The position numbers and the translations under genes were made by a program. Positions 44,812 to 51,990 of a DNA stretch of 64,000 bases are shown here, in pieces. Numbering within the stretch: position 1 is the stretch's first letter; the number at the start of each line of letters is the position of its first letter. A model generated the notes under the pieces. It was not told the origin of the DNA and did not search any database. It worked only from the letters and a program-made list of their open reading frames with translations. The DNA is from a bacterium (GTDB taxonomy: Bacteria; Oederibacteriota; Muellerivitia; Muellerivitales; Muellerivitaceae), in contig DASZRK010000017.1 of assembly GCA_035549195.1 (NCBI GenBank), positions 124,001 through 188,000 on the forward strand. The letters run 5' to 3'.

Positions 44812-45831
44812 TTAAAAAATCTTACCCGTTATTAAATCTAATTTTTGTCTGCTAGGTTTATTCTCAACACGAATACAATGTTTTCCATTTTTGTCCATTT
44901 CTTTATAAACATAATCTAGGGGAACAATTGTTCCGTACCTGTCTGAAAGGTCAAAATAATATTTTTCGGCATCCAGCTCCCATAATTTATTCCCGTTAAA
45001 ATCTAGTCCGAAATATCTTTCAAACTGCCTTGTCTTGCGTCTTCCCCTACCCGAATCACCTTTAATTACAATCATTTTAAAATCCTCAAAAACACCCAAA
45101 ACGGATTTGAATCTAGATTGTTCGTCGAATTTTTGAAACAGAATGTCTCCATTCCCGTCAAGTAACGTAATTTCATTTTTAAAATCATTAGTCTCTGATG
45201 ATTCTCTTGAAATACAAACATATTTACACTTTTCTGATGGTTGGGAACTAAATTCGATTTCTGAATCTTCTTCATCATCCAGCGTTGAGTGTTCACTGGG
45301 TGCCTGAGGCGAAAACTGTTTTTCTGTTTTTTCTTTCCCATTAACAGAAAATATCTTTAATGTCCCTTTTAATGCATTAATAATCATGATCGTATTGTTT
45401 TCATCATTTGGAATAATGTCCGCGAAATAACCAATCACAAATAATTCGGGTGGCACTTTCCACTTTGTTGCCCCTTTTAAATCCAAAACCGTCCCATCCA
45501 CAATGGTCCTGCTATCTTTTGAATAAATTCTTCTAATTGTTATGTATTTTTCTGAATGAAGAATTTTGTAGTCGGGATCTTTGATTGGAGAAGAAGGGAA
45601 TATTTGAAATGTGCTAAAGACCTTATTGTGATCGTCCACGAAATATATTCTGCTTGTTTCAATTTTTTTTTCTTTTTTTACTAAATAAATATGGTCATCA
45701 ATTATTTTTTCTTTTTTTTCGTTTGCGTTTAAAGATAAATTCGTTTGATTACGGCCTTCCTGGGAATTAACCACTCCACAAATATTCCACGCCACTATAA
45801 TTAAAATATAATTAAGGCCTAAATTTTTCAT
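44812..45831 (-). CDS. Hypothetical secreted protein, AT-rich
   Basis: 339 aa, not recognised. A signal sequence (MKNLGLNYILIIVAWNICGVVNS) precedes a Lys/Glu/Asn-rich protein with repeating hydrophobic-strand pattern (YITIRRIYSKDSRTIVDGTVLDLKG, FADIIPNDENNTIMIINALKGTLKIFSVNG, LDGNGDILFQKF, LDFNGNKLWELDAEKYYFDLSDRYG), suggesting a beta-propeller-like secreted protein. AGGA lies 6 bases before ATG. It is 12 bases upstream of the giant gene and probably in the same transcript. Its composition is much more AT-rich than the genome norm. Confidence 0.65.
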   Translation of the reverse strand: MKNLGLNYILIIVAWNICGVVNSQEGRNQTNLSLNANEKKEKIIDDHIYLVKKEKKIETSRIYFVDDHNKVFSTFQIFPSSPIKDPDYKILHSEKYITIRRIYSKDSRTIVDGTVLDLKGATKWKVPPELFVIGYFADIIPNDENNTIMIINALKGTLKIFSVNGKEKTEKQFSPQAPSEHSTLDDEEDSEIEFSSQPSEKCKYVCISRESSETNDFKNEITLLDGNGDILFQKFDEQSRFKSVLGVFEDFKMIVIKGDSGRGRRKTRQFERYFGLDFNGNKLWELDAEKYYFDLSDRYGTIVPLDYVYKEMDKNGKHCIRVENKPSRQKLDLITGKIF

Positions 45832-46137
45832 TTTTTGTCCTAACCATTTTCACTTGGGAGTTCTTTATGTCTGTTTATTTATTTTTATGATCGTTTCTCT
45901 CGTCTCTCGGAAAATAATGCACTTTTATTTTAGGACAACAAATAAGCTAATGGGTCACATCTTTGTTGAAAGGAAAGAATTTCTAAAAGTGAATTTAGCT
46001 TATTCTTAAGTTCTAATGCAGGTGCCAATTGTTGATTTACTGTCCGTTTTCATGGCTTAGATTGATTTGGCTTTACTTTGAAATAACTGCTTAAAATAAT
46101 CTTGGGTGATTCCAAAGGGTTTATCGGGGAAAAGACC
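45832..46137. other. AT-rich intergenic region between divergent genes
   Basis: A 306-base gap with no convincing reading frame. It must hold the divergent promoters for the AT-rich secreted gene to the left and the small secreted gene to the right; a TAAAAT at 46092 is a possible -10 for the latter but no matching -35 is seen. No RNA gene or repeat was recognised. Confidence 0.5.
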
Positions 46138-46470
46138 ATGAAAAAACTGTATTTCTTTTTTGTTTTTTTCTTCACCTTTACGTTACTTTCAACCGCCAAA
46201 ACCCCTGTTCCCTTAACGAATCCAGACCCAACGATTTCAGCGATCAACTACAAAATCTTGACTCAAATGGATTTAATTCGTTTGGCGTTAAAGGCCAAGA
46301 AAATCACCAAAGTTAAGGCGGCATCCCTATGGGACGATCTTCAGGCCGTTATGGACAAGAAAAAACAATACCTGTTGGCGGGGGACGGCAAGAGTTTGAC
46401 CCTCTCTCAGGCCGCTGATCTGAATTCAATGCTGGCGACGATCTCGGTTTCAGTTCCAAACGTGAAATGA
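46138..46470 (+). CDS. Small secreted hypothetical protein
   Basis: 110 aa, not recognised. A signal peptide (MKKLYFFFVFFFTFTLLSTA) precedes a short helical domain: NYKILTQMDLIRLALKAKKITKVKAASLWDDLQAVMDKKKQYLLAG, SLTLSQAADLNSML. The DQxxLLRLALKAG...AxxLWxxL pattern is reminiscent of small periplasmic helical repeats. ATG at 46138 is chosen as it opens the signal peptide with GGGGAA upstream. Confidence 0.65.
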   Translation: MKKLYFFFVFFFTFTLLSTAKTPVPLTNPDPTISAINYKILTQMDLIRLALKAKKITKVKAASLWDDLQAVMDKKKQYLLAGDGKSLTLSQAADLNSMLATISVSVPNVK

Positions 46471-46504
46471 TCTAAATAGATCCCGGCAAAAGAGCTTTTA
46501 GATC
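46469..46504. terminator. Inverted repeat between convergent genes
   Basis: GATCTAAA (46469-46476) and TTTAGATC (46497-46504) form 8-bp arms over a 20-base interior that itself contains AAAAGAGCTTTT. It spans both stop codons of the convergent genes and may serve as a weak bidirectional terminator. Confidence 0.35.
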
Positions 46505-46791
46505 CCTTCCATGTCCAGCGTCACGGACTTTTGGTCGATCTCGCTTCCGAGCTTGTTCTCGTCCCCGCTTTTTTTCTTCGCGCTTTTGGCCTTGGCCTTC
46601 CCCTTGGTTTTCTTGGCCTTCTTGGGGGTCTTTTTCGCGTGCTGGGTCTTGGCCTTTTTGCTTTTGGCCTTCTTCACGGCCTTCCCGTGGGACGGGACGC
46701 TTGTCCCAGGGGCCTTTCCGGATACCCCGGCCAGGACCGGCGCCGCGGCCATGGTCGCCATCATCAGCAGTGCTATCAGGATCTTTCGCAT
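46498..46791 (-). CDS. Small secreted lysine-rich (histone-tail-like) protein
   Basis: 97 aa. A signal peptide (MRKILIALLMMATMAAAPVLA) is followed by ~50 residues that are almost half lysine (AVKKAKSKKAKTQHAKKTPKK..KTKGKAKAKSAKKK) and a short acidic tail (ENKLGSEIDQKSVTLDMEGI). The tract resembles histone H1/HU tails but the signal sends it out of the cytoplasm. ATG at 46791 is fixed by GGAGG 5 bases upstream. TATAAT lies 54 bases upstream. Confidence 0.7.
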   Translation of the reverse strand: MRKILIALLMMATMAAAPVLAGVSGKAPGTSVPSHGKAVKKAKSKKAKTQHAKKTPKKAKKTKGKAKAKSAKKKSGDENKLGSEIDQKSVTLDMEGI

Positions 46792-46845
46792 GAGGGCCTC
46801 CGGTGCGACCCCTCGGACGTCAAGCGGATGGGGGAACACAAGGGC

Positions 46846-46851
46846 ATTATA
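46846..46851 (-). promoter_or_regulatory. Putative -10 element (TATAAT) of the lysine-rich gene
   Basis: Exact TATAAT on the minus strand, 54 bases before the ATG at 46791. It lies at the very end of the metallochaperone reading frame; no consensus -35 is seen. Confidence 0.35.
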
Positions 46852-47353
46852 CCCGGCCCGAGGGCCCCGACGATCCATCCAGGTAGCGTCGGACCTGCCC
46901 CCAACAACACTGCCCGGAGGGGTTCAATCGCTCGCACAAGCCGGAATTCTGGGCCGCATGTTCTCGGATCGACCTCACGACCGAGCCGTTCCCCTCCCGG
47001 CCGGCGTCCCGTCGGATATCCTCGAGCGTGAACCCCAAGCAATAGCAGATCGGACGGGGGGAGGGGGCATTGCTCTTGAACCCCAAGGGCTTGTTGCAAT
47101 AGCGGGCCGGCACCATCCGCCAAAGGGAATAATAAAGACAGTCGCAGGAGGGGTTCAGGCAGGTAAAGGCCCTGGTCCAGGCGTGGACCATGGCGATCCC
47201 TTCCGGCTCCAGATGGTCCCACATCGCGTGGCGGGAGATGGGCGGCCCCGTTTCCCCGCAGGCGGGACAGGCCTCCCGAGGCCCATGGGCCAGGTATCCT
47301 TGAAATGGGGCCGGCGGCTCAGGAGGCAACGGATCGCCTTCTCCGGCGATCAC
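46847..47353 (-). CDS. Putative Fe-S cluster-binding metallochaperone (CopZ-N-like)
   Basis: 168 aa, Cys-rich. The N-terminal half has a CPACGETG zinc-ribbon-like pair and CLNPSCDCLYYSLWR. The C-terminal half has the signature ICYCLGFTLEDIRRDA...IREH...GLCERLNPSGQCCWGQVRRYL, as in the [2Fe-2S]-type domain found in CopZ-like proteins beside metal-resistance genes. It probably binds or delivers a heavy metal. GTG at 47353 overlaps the merR-like stop (GTGA); TTG at 47329 with GGAGAAGG upstream is an alternative. It is cotranscribed with the MerR-type regulator. Confidence 0.8.
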   Translation of the reverse strand: MIAGEGDPLPPEPPAPFQGYLAHGPREACPACGETGPPISRHAMWDHLEPEGIAMVHAWTRAFTCLNPSCDCLYYSLWRMVPARYCNKPLGFKSNAPSPRPICYCLGFTLEDIRRDAGREGNGSVVRSIREHAAQNSGLCERLNPSGQCCWGQVRRYLDGSSGPSGRV

Positions 47354-47766
47354 GCCTCCTCATAACCGCTCCCCTGGTAGAACCGCGACAGGATGGGGCA
47401 ACCCGCCCGGCCATGCCTCCGACCGCATTCCCGGAGGAGCCGGGTCAGGTTATCGACGATCTTTTCCAGGTCATCGATCTTGCGGTCGACCTCCAGGACC
47501 TTGATCTCCGCCATCCGCTTCGCCTTGCGGCACGCGAAAGAGGACCGGGGGTCCAGTTTCAATAGGGTCCCGATCTCCTTGAGGGAGAACCCTTGGTCCT
47601 GGGCATACCGGATGAACTTCAAACGCAGGAGGGAGCCTTCGTTATAGAGCCGGTAACCCGAGGAGGCCCGCCCCACGGGCTTCAACAGCCCGAAATGCTC
47701 GTAATACCTCAGCGTGGCTAGGTTCACTTTGGCCCGCTTGGCCAAGGAGCCTATGGTCATGTCCAT
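47350..47766 (-). CDS. MerR-family metal-responsive regulator (three-cysteine type)
   Basis: 138 aa. The winged HTH (MTIGSLAKRAKVNLATLRYYEHFGLLKPVGRASSGYRLY) is followed by a dimerisation helix and metal loop. Cysteines at 79, 114 and 123 have the same spacing (35 and 9) as the metal-binding set in MerR/ZntR/CadR/PbrR, so a divalent ion (Hg, Cd, Pb or Zn) is likelier than copper. ATG at 47766 is fixed by AAGGAGG. It governs its own promoter through a dyad in a 19-base spacer and is followed by the metallochaperone. No merA, merT or P-type ATPase is present in the window. Confidence 0.93.
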   Translation of the reverse strand: MDMTIGSLAKRAKVNLATLRYYEHFGLLKPVGRASSGYRLYNEGSLLRLKFIRYAQDQGFSLKEIGTLLKLDPRSSFACRKAKRMAEIKVLEVDRKIDDLEKIVDNLTRLLRECGRRHGRAGCPILSRFYQGSGYEEA

Positions 47767-47786
47767 GGCTGCCTCCTTGGCGCGCA

Positions 47787-47818
47787 AGCATAAACCTTCC
47801 ACCGTGGTGGAAGGTCAA
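47787..47818 (-). promoter_or_regulatory. MerR-type promoter with operator dyad in 19-bp spacer
   Basis: On the minus strand TTGACC (-35, 47818-47813) and TTATGC (-10, 47793-47788; or TATGCT with 20 bases) are separated by 19 bases. The spacer holds the dyad ACCTTCCACC / GGTGGAAGGT (2-base centre, 47794-47815), as in promoters that MerR-family proteins untwist on metal binding. The half-site ACCTTCC is closest to CueR/PbrR-like operators. Confidence 0.85.
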
Positions 47819-47893
47819 GCTCTATGACGATCCGTCATCGCACGTCCTTATTTACGTTGGGTAGGGCGGAAGGTCAAAAACAAGGGGGTCGGG

Positions 47894-48205
47894 TCACTTT
47901 TCCTCGTGGGTCCACTGCCAAAGGTTATGCTGGGTAAAGCCTTCTTTCTTGGCCAAATTCTTCACTTCGGACTTGAAGGACTGGACGATCCGGTTCACGT
48001 CCTCATCCAGCCTTTGAAGGTCCAGGACCATCTCGACCCGGTCGGGATGGATGACCGGCTCCACCACCTTCAGGCCCGGAAAGCGCTTCGGCAGGCTCCT
48101 TAACGCCTGTTCCACGAAGACACGGAGGTTCCCTTGCAGATAGGGTCGCCGGGAGGCGGTAGGAAGGGTCACCCGGACCCGCGAATCGGAAAGGTCCTCG
48201 TTCAT
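47894..48205 (-). CDS. Y1/IS200-transposase-like protein lacking the HUH motif
   Basis: 103 aa. It reads RVRVTLPTASRRPYLQGNLRVFVEQALRSL, KVVEPVIHPDRVEMVLDL and VNRIVQSFKSEVKNLAKKEGFTQHNLWQW. This follows the REP-associated/IS200 Y1 transposase template: first strand, helix, V-MP-H-V-H-L-L strand, then I-QS-KS helix and LWQ. The HUH histidines are replaced (IHPDRVEMVL) and the chain ends before the catalytic tyrosine position. A domesticated binding protein is possible. It overlaps the ssuA-like gene by 4 bases (ATGA), so it is the last gene of the lipA operon. Assignment is by eye. Confidence 0.5.
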   Translation of the reverse strand: MNEDLSDSRVRVTLPTASRRPYLQGNLRVFVEQALRSLPKRFPGLKVVEPVIHPDRVEMVLDLQRLDEDVNRIVQSFKSEVKNLAKKEGFTQHNLWQWTHEEK

Positions 48206-49143
48206 TTCCCCATTCCCTTTTCGTATCCCAGGTCGAAGAGCTCCCCGATGGGAAAGTCCTTGCGGATGACCTTGCTCGCCAAAAGATAATCCTTAATGGC
48301 TCCCATGGCCCGGATATCCTCCGGTTCGATCCTCAAGGACCAGTCATACCCCCGGAGGGAGGGCTTCAGGTCCTCCGCGGGGAACCGGCTTTCCCGGGCC
48401 AGGAATTCGAGGGTCTTCCGGGGATGGCCTTTCATATAACGGTTCGTTTCCCGGGTGGCCCTCAGGAAGGCCCGGACCACCTCCGGGTCCTTTCGGCCGA
48501 AGGCATTGCGGACCGCGTAGAAGCTGTAGCCGCCGGGCACATGGGCGCTGTCCGCCACCACCCGGGCCTTGCCCGCCCTTTCCAATTGGGTCCGGTAGGG
48601 CATCCAAAGCAGGATGGCGTCCACCGCTCCGCTCTGAAGGGCCGGGCCCTGGTCCGGCCCCGCCAGGTTGACCAACCTTACATCCTTCAAGGTCAGTCCC
48701 GCCCGGGCAAGGAGCTGGCCCAGGAAGAAATGGAGGCTGGAGCCCACCTGGGCCGCCACCTTCTTGCCCTTCAGGTCGGCGACGGAATGGATGGGCGAGT
48801 CGGGCCGCACCAGCAGGGCGTTGGTGGCCGGATTGAAGGCCGCCTTGGCGATGACCTTCAGGTCGATGCCGCCGGCCCGGGCCACCAGGGGCGGCATGTT
48901 GCCGATCCCCAGCAGGTCCACCCGGTCCCCCGCCGCCGCCTCCACCATGACAGGCCCGGACAGGAACGGGAGCCATTCGACCTTCTTTCCCAACTTCGCC
49001 AATTCCTTCTCGTAAAAGCCCTTGGCCTTGCCGACCAAGAGCACGCTGCTGGAAGGTTGGTAGCCGATTCGCACCGTCCCCAGGTCCGTCGCCCCAAGGG
49101 ACGCGGCCGACAGGAGGAAAATGGCCAGGGACCGGATGTTCAT
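48202..49143 (-). CDS. SsuA-like ABC transporter substrate-binding protein
   Basis: 313 aa. A signal peptide (MNIRSLAIFLLSAASLGA) precedes TVRIGYQPSSSVLLVGKAKGFYEKEL, EWLPFLSGPVMVEAAAGDRVDLLGIGNMPPLVARA, LKGKKVAAQVGSSLHFFLGQLL and GAVDAILLWMPY, all characteristic of the nitrate/sulfonate/taurine (NMT1/SsuA) family. Alkanesulfonate or taurine are the family ligands; the true ligand may differ as no desulfonating enzyme is near. Overlaps both neighbours by 4 bases. Confidence 0.88.
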   Translation of the reverse strand: MNIRSLAIFLLSAASLGATDLGTVRIGYQPSSSVLLVGKAKGFYEKELAKLGKKVEWLPFLSGPVMVEAAAGDRVDLLGIGNMPPLVARAGGIDLKVIAKAAFNPATNALLVRPDSPIHSVADLKGKKVAAQVGSSLHFFLGQLLARAGLTLKDVRLVNLAGPDQGPALQSGAVDAILLWMPYRTQLERAGKARVVADSAHVPGGYSFYAVRNAFGRKDPEVVRAFLRATRETNRYMKGHPRKTLEFLARESRFPAEDLKPSLRGYDWSLRIEPEDIRAMGAIKDYLLASKVIRKDFPIGELFDLGYEKGMGK

Positions 49144-49913
49144 GTTCGGGACCTCCTTCGCGGGCGGGACGGCTTGCGGAAGAACTCATCGTAGATCCGG
49201 GCCCGGATACGGACCAAGGCCGCCCCGTTCCGGTCCCGGGGATGGGACAGGGGCACCGAGAAGACCCTCTTCACCCGCCCCGGGCGCGGGCTCAGGACCA
49301 CCACCCGGTCCCCCAGGAAGACCGCCTCATCGATATCGTGGGTCACCAGCACCAAGGTGGCCTTCTCCCGTTCCTTCAGCCGCAGGGTCTCTTCCTGCAT
49401 GCGGATCCTCGTCAGGGCGTCCAGGGCCCCGAAGGGCTCGTCCATCAACAATAGCCGGGGACGGCTGACGAGGGTTCGGGCCAAGGCCGCCCTTTGCCGC
49501 ATGCCGCCCGACAACTGGGACGGATAGGCCTTCTCGAATCCCTTCAGGCCCGTCCAACCGACGATCTCGTCCACCTTGCCTCCGGGATCCGCGCCCTCCG
49601 GCAGGCCGAAGGCCACGTTCCCTTCCACCGTCATCCAGGGGAAAAGGCGCGGCTCCTGGAAGACCATGCCCCGTTCCAGGGCCGGACCCGTCACAAGCCG
49701 GCCGTCGAAAAGGACACGGCCTTCGCTGGGCTTCTCCAACCCCGCCATCAGCCGAAGAAGGGTCGATTTACCGCAGCCGCTTTCCCCCACCAGCACCAGG
49801 GTCTCGCCCCGGGCCACCGTTAGGTCGATCCCCGACAGGGCGGTCAGGGGGCCTCCGGCCATCTCGAAGCGTTTGTGGACACCCGATAGGACCAGAAGGG
49901 GATCGGAGCTCAT
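49140..49913 (-). CDS. SsuB-like ABC transporter ATP-binding protein
   Basis: 257 aa. Walker A GESGCGKSTLLRLMAGL (~38-54), Q-loop FQEPRLFPWMTV, signature LSGGMRQRAALARTL, Walker B RLLLMDEPFGALDALTR and H-loop VTHDIDEAVFLGDRV are intact, and the EPRLFPW form is typical of the SsuB/TauB group. It energises import by the adjacent permease. ATG overlaps the permease stop (ATGA). Confidence 0.92.
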   Translation of the reverse strand: MSSDPLLVLSGVHKRFEMAGGPLTALSGIDLTVARGETLVLVGESGCGKSTLLRLMAGLEKPSEGRVLFDGRLVTGPALERGMVFQEPRLFPWMTVEGNVAFGLPEGADPGGKVDEIVGWTGLKGFEKAYPSQLSGGMRQRAALARTLVSRPRLLLMDEPFGALDALTRIRMQEETLRLKEREKATLVLVTHDIDEAVFLGDRVVVLSPRPGRVKRVFSVPLSHPRDRNGAALVRIRARIYDEFFRKPSRPRRRSRT

Positions 49914-50695
49914 TGGCCCTCCCCCCGGGTCTGCCAGCGGAGGAACCGCCGCTCGGTCCTCTCGAAAGCCAGGTCGATCAGGATGCCCGTCAGGCCGATG
50001 ACCGCCACCCCCGCGAGCATCACGTCGGGTTGGGAGACCTCCCGGGCGTACATGATGAGGTAGCCCACCCCGGCGGAAGCCGCGATGAGCTCCGCCCCCA
50101 CCACGCTGGCCCAGGCGATCCCCATGGCGATACGAAGCCCGGTGAGGATCGCGGGGAAAGCCGAAGGGAGCACGACCCGTAAAAGCAGCGTTCGGGGGCC
50201 CTTTTCAAGCGCCCGGGCCACCTCCAATAGTTTTGGGTCCGTATCCCGTACACCCCGAAGCGTGTTCAAGAGCACCGGCCAAAAGCTCCCCACGGCGATG
50301 ACGGTCACCTTCGAGCCCTCGTCGATGCCCATCCAGAGGATGAGCACCGGGATCCAGGCGATGGTGGGGATGGGCCGCAGGAACCCCGTCACCAACCAGA
50401 GGGCCCGCTCCAGCCGGGGGGAAAGGCCGAGCCCGAGTCCCAGCAGGATGCCTAGGCCCGATCCGGCGAGGAAGCCCTCCAGGACCCGCACCATGCTCAC
50501 CCTCCAATGGTGCCAAAGCTCGCCGGAAGCCAAAAGGTCGAGGAAAGCCTTTCCCACCGCGAGGGGCGCGGGCAAGAGTGCGGGCTTGATCCATCCCAGG
50601 TCGGAGGCCCCTTGCCATAGGAAAAGGACCAGGACGGGCGCGACGAGCGGCAGGAAGAAACGGAAGGACCAGGAAGGGCCGGGACCCTTGGACAT
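49910..50695 (-). CDS. SsuC-like ABC transporter permease
   Basis: 261 aa, six predicted helices. PTIAWIPVLILWMGIDEGSKVTVIAVGSFWPVLLNTLRGVRDTDPKLLEVARALE contains the coupling-helix (EAA-like) loop, followed by VVLPSAFPAILTGLRIAMGIAWASVVGAELIA, hallmark of the SsuC/TauC family. ATG at 50695 overlaps the lipA stop by one base (TAATG), so translation is coupled to lipA. Confidence 0.92.
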   Translation of the reverse strand: MSKGPGPSWSFRFFLPLVAPVLVLFLWQGASDLGWIKPALLPAPLAVGKAFLDLLASGELWHHWRVSMVRVLEGFLAGSGLGILLGLGLGLSPRLERALWLVTGFLRPIPTIAWIPVLILWMGIDEGSKVTVIAVGSFWPVLLNTLRGVRDTDPKLLEVARALEKGPRTLLLRVVLPSAFPAILTGLRIAMGIAWASVVGAELIAASAGVGYLIMYAREVSQPDVMLAGVAVIGLTGILIDLAFERTERRFLRWQTRGEGQ

Positions 50696-51576
50696 TATCG
50701 GCCGCCGGCCAATCGGTCGGCCAGGTAGCTGGATCGGGTGAGCGGGCTGGCCTGGACGGCCAGACCCATCCGGGCCCCTTCCTCGGTCCAGCGCCGGTAA
50801 CGGTCGAGGGGCACGTATTCGGCCACCTCCAGGGTCGAACCGGGCGGCTTCAGGTATTGGCCGATGGTGAAGAACTTCACGCCCGCGTCCTTCGCGTCGC
50901 GAAGGACCTGGAGCACTTCCTCCTCCGTCTCGCCGAAACCCACCATCAACCCGGCCTTGAGCATGACCTTGGCGCCGCCGGCGCTCCCGCGGAACCAACG
51001 GAACAAGCCCAGGGAGCGTCCATAGTCGGCCCCGGGCCGGATGGGTCCGTAAAGACGCGGGATGGTCTGAAGGTCGTGGGCGATGGTGTCCGGCGGGTCC
51101 TGGAGGAGAACGGCGTAGGAACTTTCCTTGCCCTGGAAGTCGGGCACGAGGATCTCGATCTTGAGCGCCGGGTTGAAGTCGCGCAGGGCCCGCACGATGC
51201 GGGTGAACTGCCCCGCGCCGCCGTCGGGAAGCTCGTCCCGGTTGGGGGATGTCATCACCAGGTAGCGCACATCGAGGGTCCGGGCGATCTCCACCACCTT
51301 GGCCGGCTCGTCCGGGTCCAAGGGAAGGGGCTTGCCCGTCGTGACCGCGCAGAAGGGGCATCCCCGGGTGCAGATGGAACCCATCACCATGATGGAGATG
51401 GTCCCGTGATGGGGCAGGCATTCACCCCGGTTGGGACACTTGGCCTCCTCACAGATGGTATGCACCCCGTTCATGGGAAGCTTGCCGATGGCGTCCCGGA
51501 AGACGTGCTTGGGATGGGGATTGATGAGGAAGGACGGAACGGGCGAAGGGGTCGCTGGGATCGTGTCAGGGCTCAT
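50695..51576 (-). CDS. lipA: Lipoyl synthase
   Basis: 293 aa radical-SAM enzyme that inserts two sulfurs into protein-bound octanoate. The auxiliary cluster ligands are in CEEAKCPNRGEC (~43-54), the radical-SAM triad is CTRGCPFC (~69-76), and the C-terminal R-S-S-Y serine ligand is in PLTRSSYLAD (~280). Other marks: VMTSPNRDELPDGGAGQF, LMVGFGETEEEVLQVLRDA and TIGQYLKPPGSTLEV. Length is typical. It follows a ferredoxin-like gene by 37 bases and overlaps the importer genes downstream. Confidence 0.96.
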   Translation of the reverse strand: MSPDTIPATPSPVPSFLINPHPKHVFRDAIGKLPMNGVHTICEEAKCPNRGECLPHHGTISIMVMGSICTRGCPFCAVTTGKPLPLDPDEPAKVVEIARTLDVRYLVMTSPNRDELPDGGAGQFTRIVRALRDFNPALKIEILVPDFQGKESSYAVLLQDPPDTIAHDLQTIPRLYGPIRPGADYGRSLGLFRWFRGSAGGAKVMLKAGLMVGFGETEEEVLQVLRDAKDAGVKFFTIGQYLKPPGSTLEVAEYVPLDRYRRWTEEGARMGLAVQASPLTRSSYLADRLAGGR

Positions 51577-51613
51577 GGGGCCTCAGGATAAACGAAAAGG
51601 GCATGGGAAGCAC

Positions 51614-51874
51614 CTAGGGCCGGGAGGCCTTCAGGTCCTCCAAGGTCGGCGGCGGGTCCAGGCTGAGCGCACCGGAGGGGCACAGGATCACTTGATCGCG
51701 GATCTCGATCGTGGCCGCGGCCTTGGGGTCCACCCAGGGACGCCGGGAAGGATCGAAGACCTTGGGCAAGCCCGCCGCGCATAGCCCCGAGTGGATGCAA
51801 AGGTGGGGCTTCCAGACGACGGTGATCTCGCCGTTGGGATAGCGTTTGGTGATCTTGCGGCCCTTGAGGTCCAT
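51614..51874 (-). CDS. Fer4_19/YjdI-type iron-sulfur (ferredoxin-like) protein
   Basis: 86 aa. KITKRYPNGEITVVWKPHLCIHSGLCAAGLPKVFDPSRRPWVDP and IEIRDQVILCPSGALS match the small divergent ferredoxin family represented by YjdI, with cysteines in C-x5-C and a distal CPSGAL site. Only three or so cysteines are evident, so the cluster type is open. ATG at 51874 follows AGGTGA; the longer frame to 51973 is not conserved. It heads the lipA operon. Confidence 0.82.
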   Translation of the reverse strand: MDLKGRKITKRYPNGEITVVWKPHLCIHSGLCAAGLPKVFDPSRRPWVDPKAAATIEIRDQVILCPSGALSLDPPPTLEDLKASRP

Positions 51875-51943
51875 GGATTTCACCTTTGTTTCTCGGCGGA
51901 ATTGGCCTTGGGAAACCGGTTTCCAGCTTCCGAGGCGGGGCGA

Positions 51944-51949
51944 TATACT
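51944..51949 (+). promoter_or_regulatory. Putative -10 element (TATACT) of the TPR outer-membrane gene
   Basis: TATACT lies 41 bases before ATG at 51991 in the short gap to the divergent ferredoxin-like gene. No clear -35 hexamer is seen. Confidence 0.3.
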
Positions 51950-51990
51950 CCTACCCGTTCCGAGCCATCCCAATTATCCAGAGAGGCCCT

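Noticed and set aside
46847-47818. Complete mercury-resistance (mer) operon
   Set aside because: No reductase, MerT/P or transporter beside the regulator.
47894-48205. Active IS200-type transposase
   Set aside because: HUH histidines and the catalytic tyrosine region are absent and no element ends were seen.
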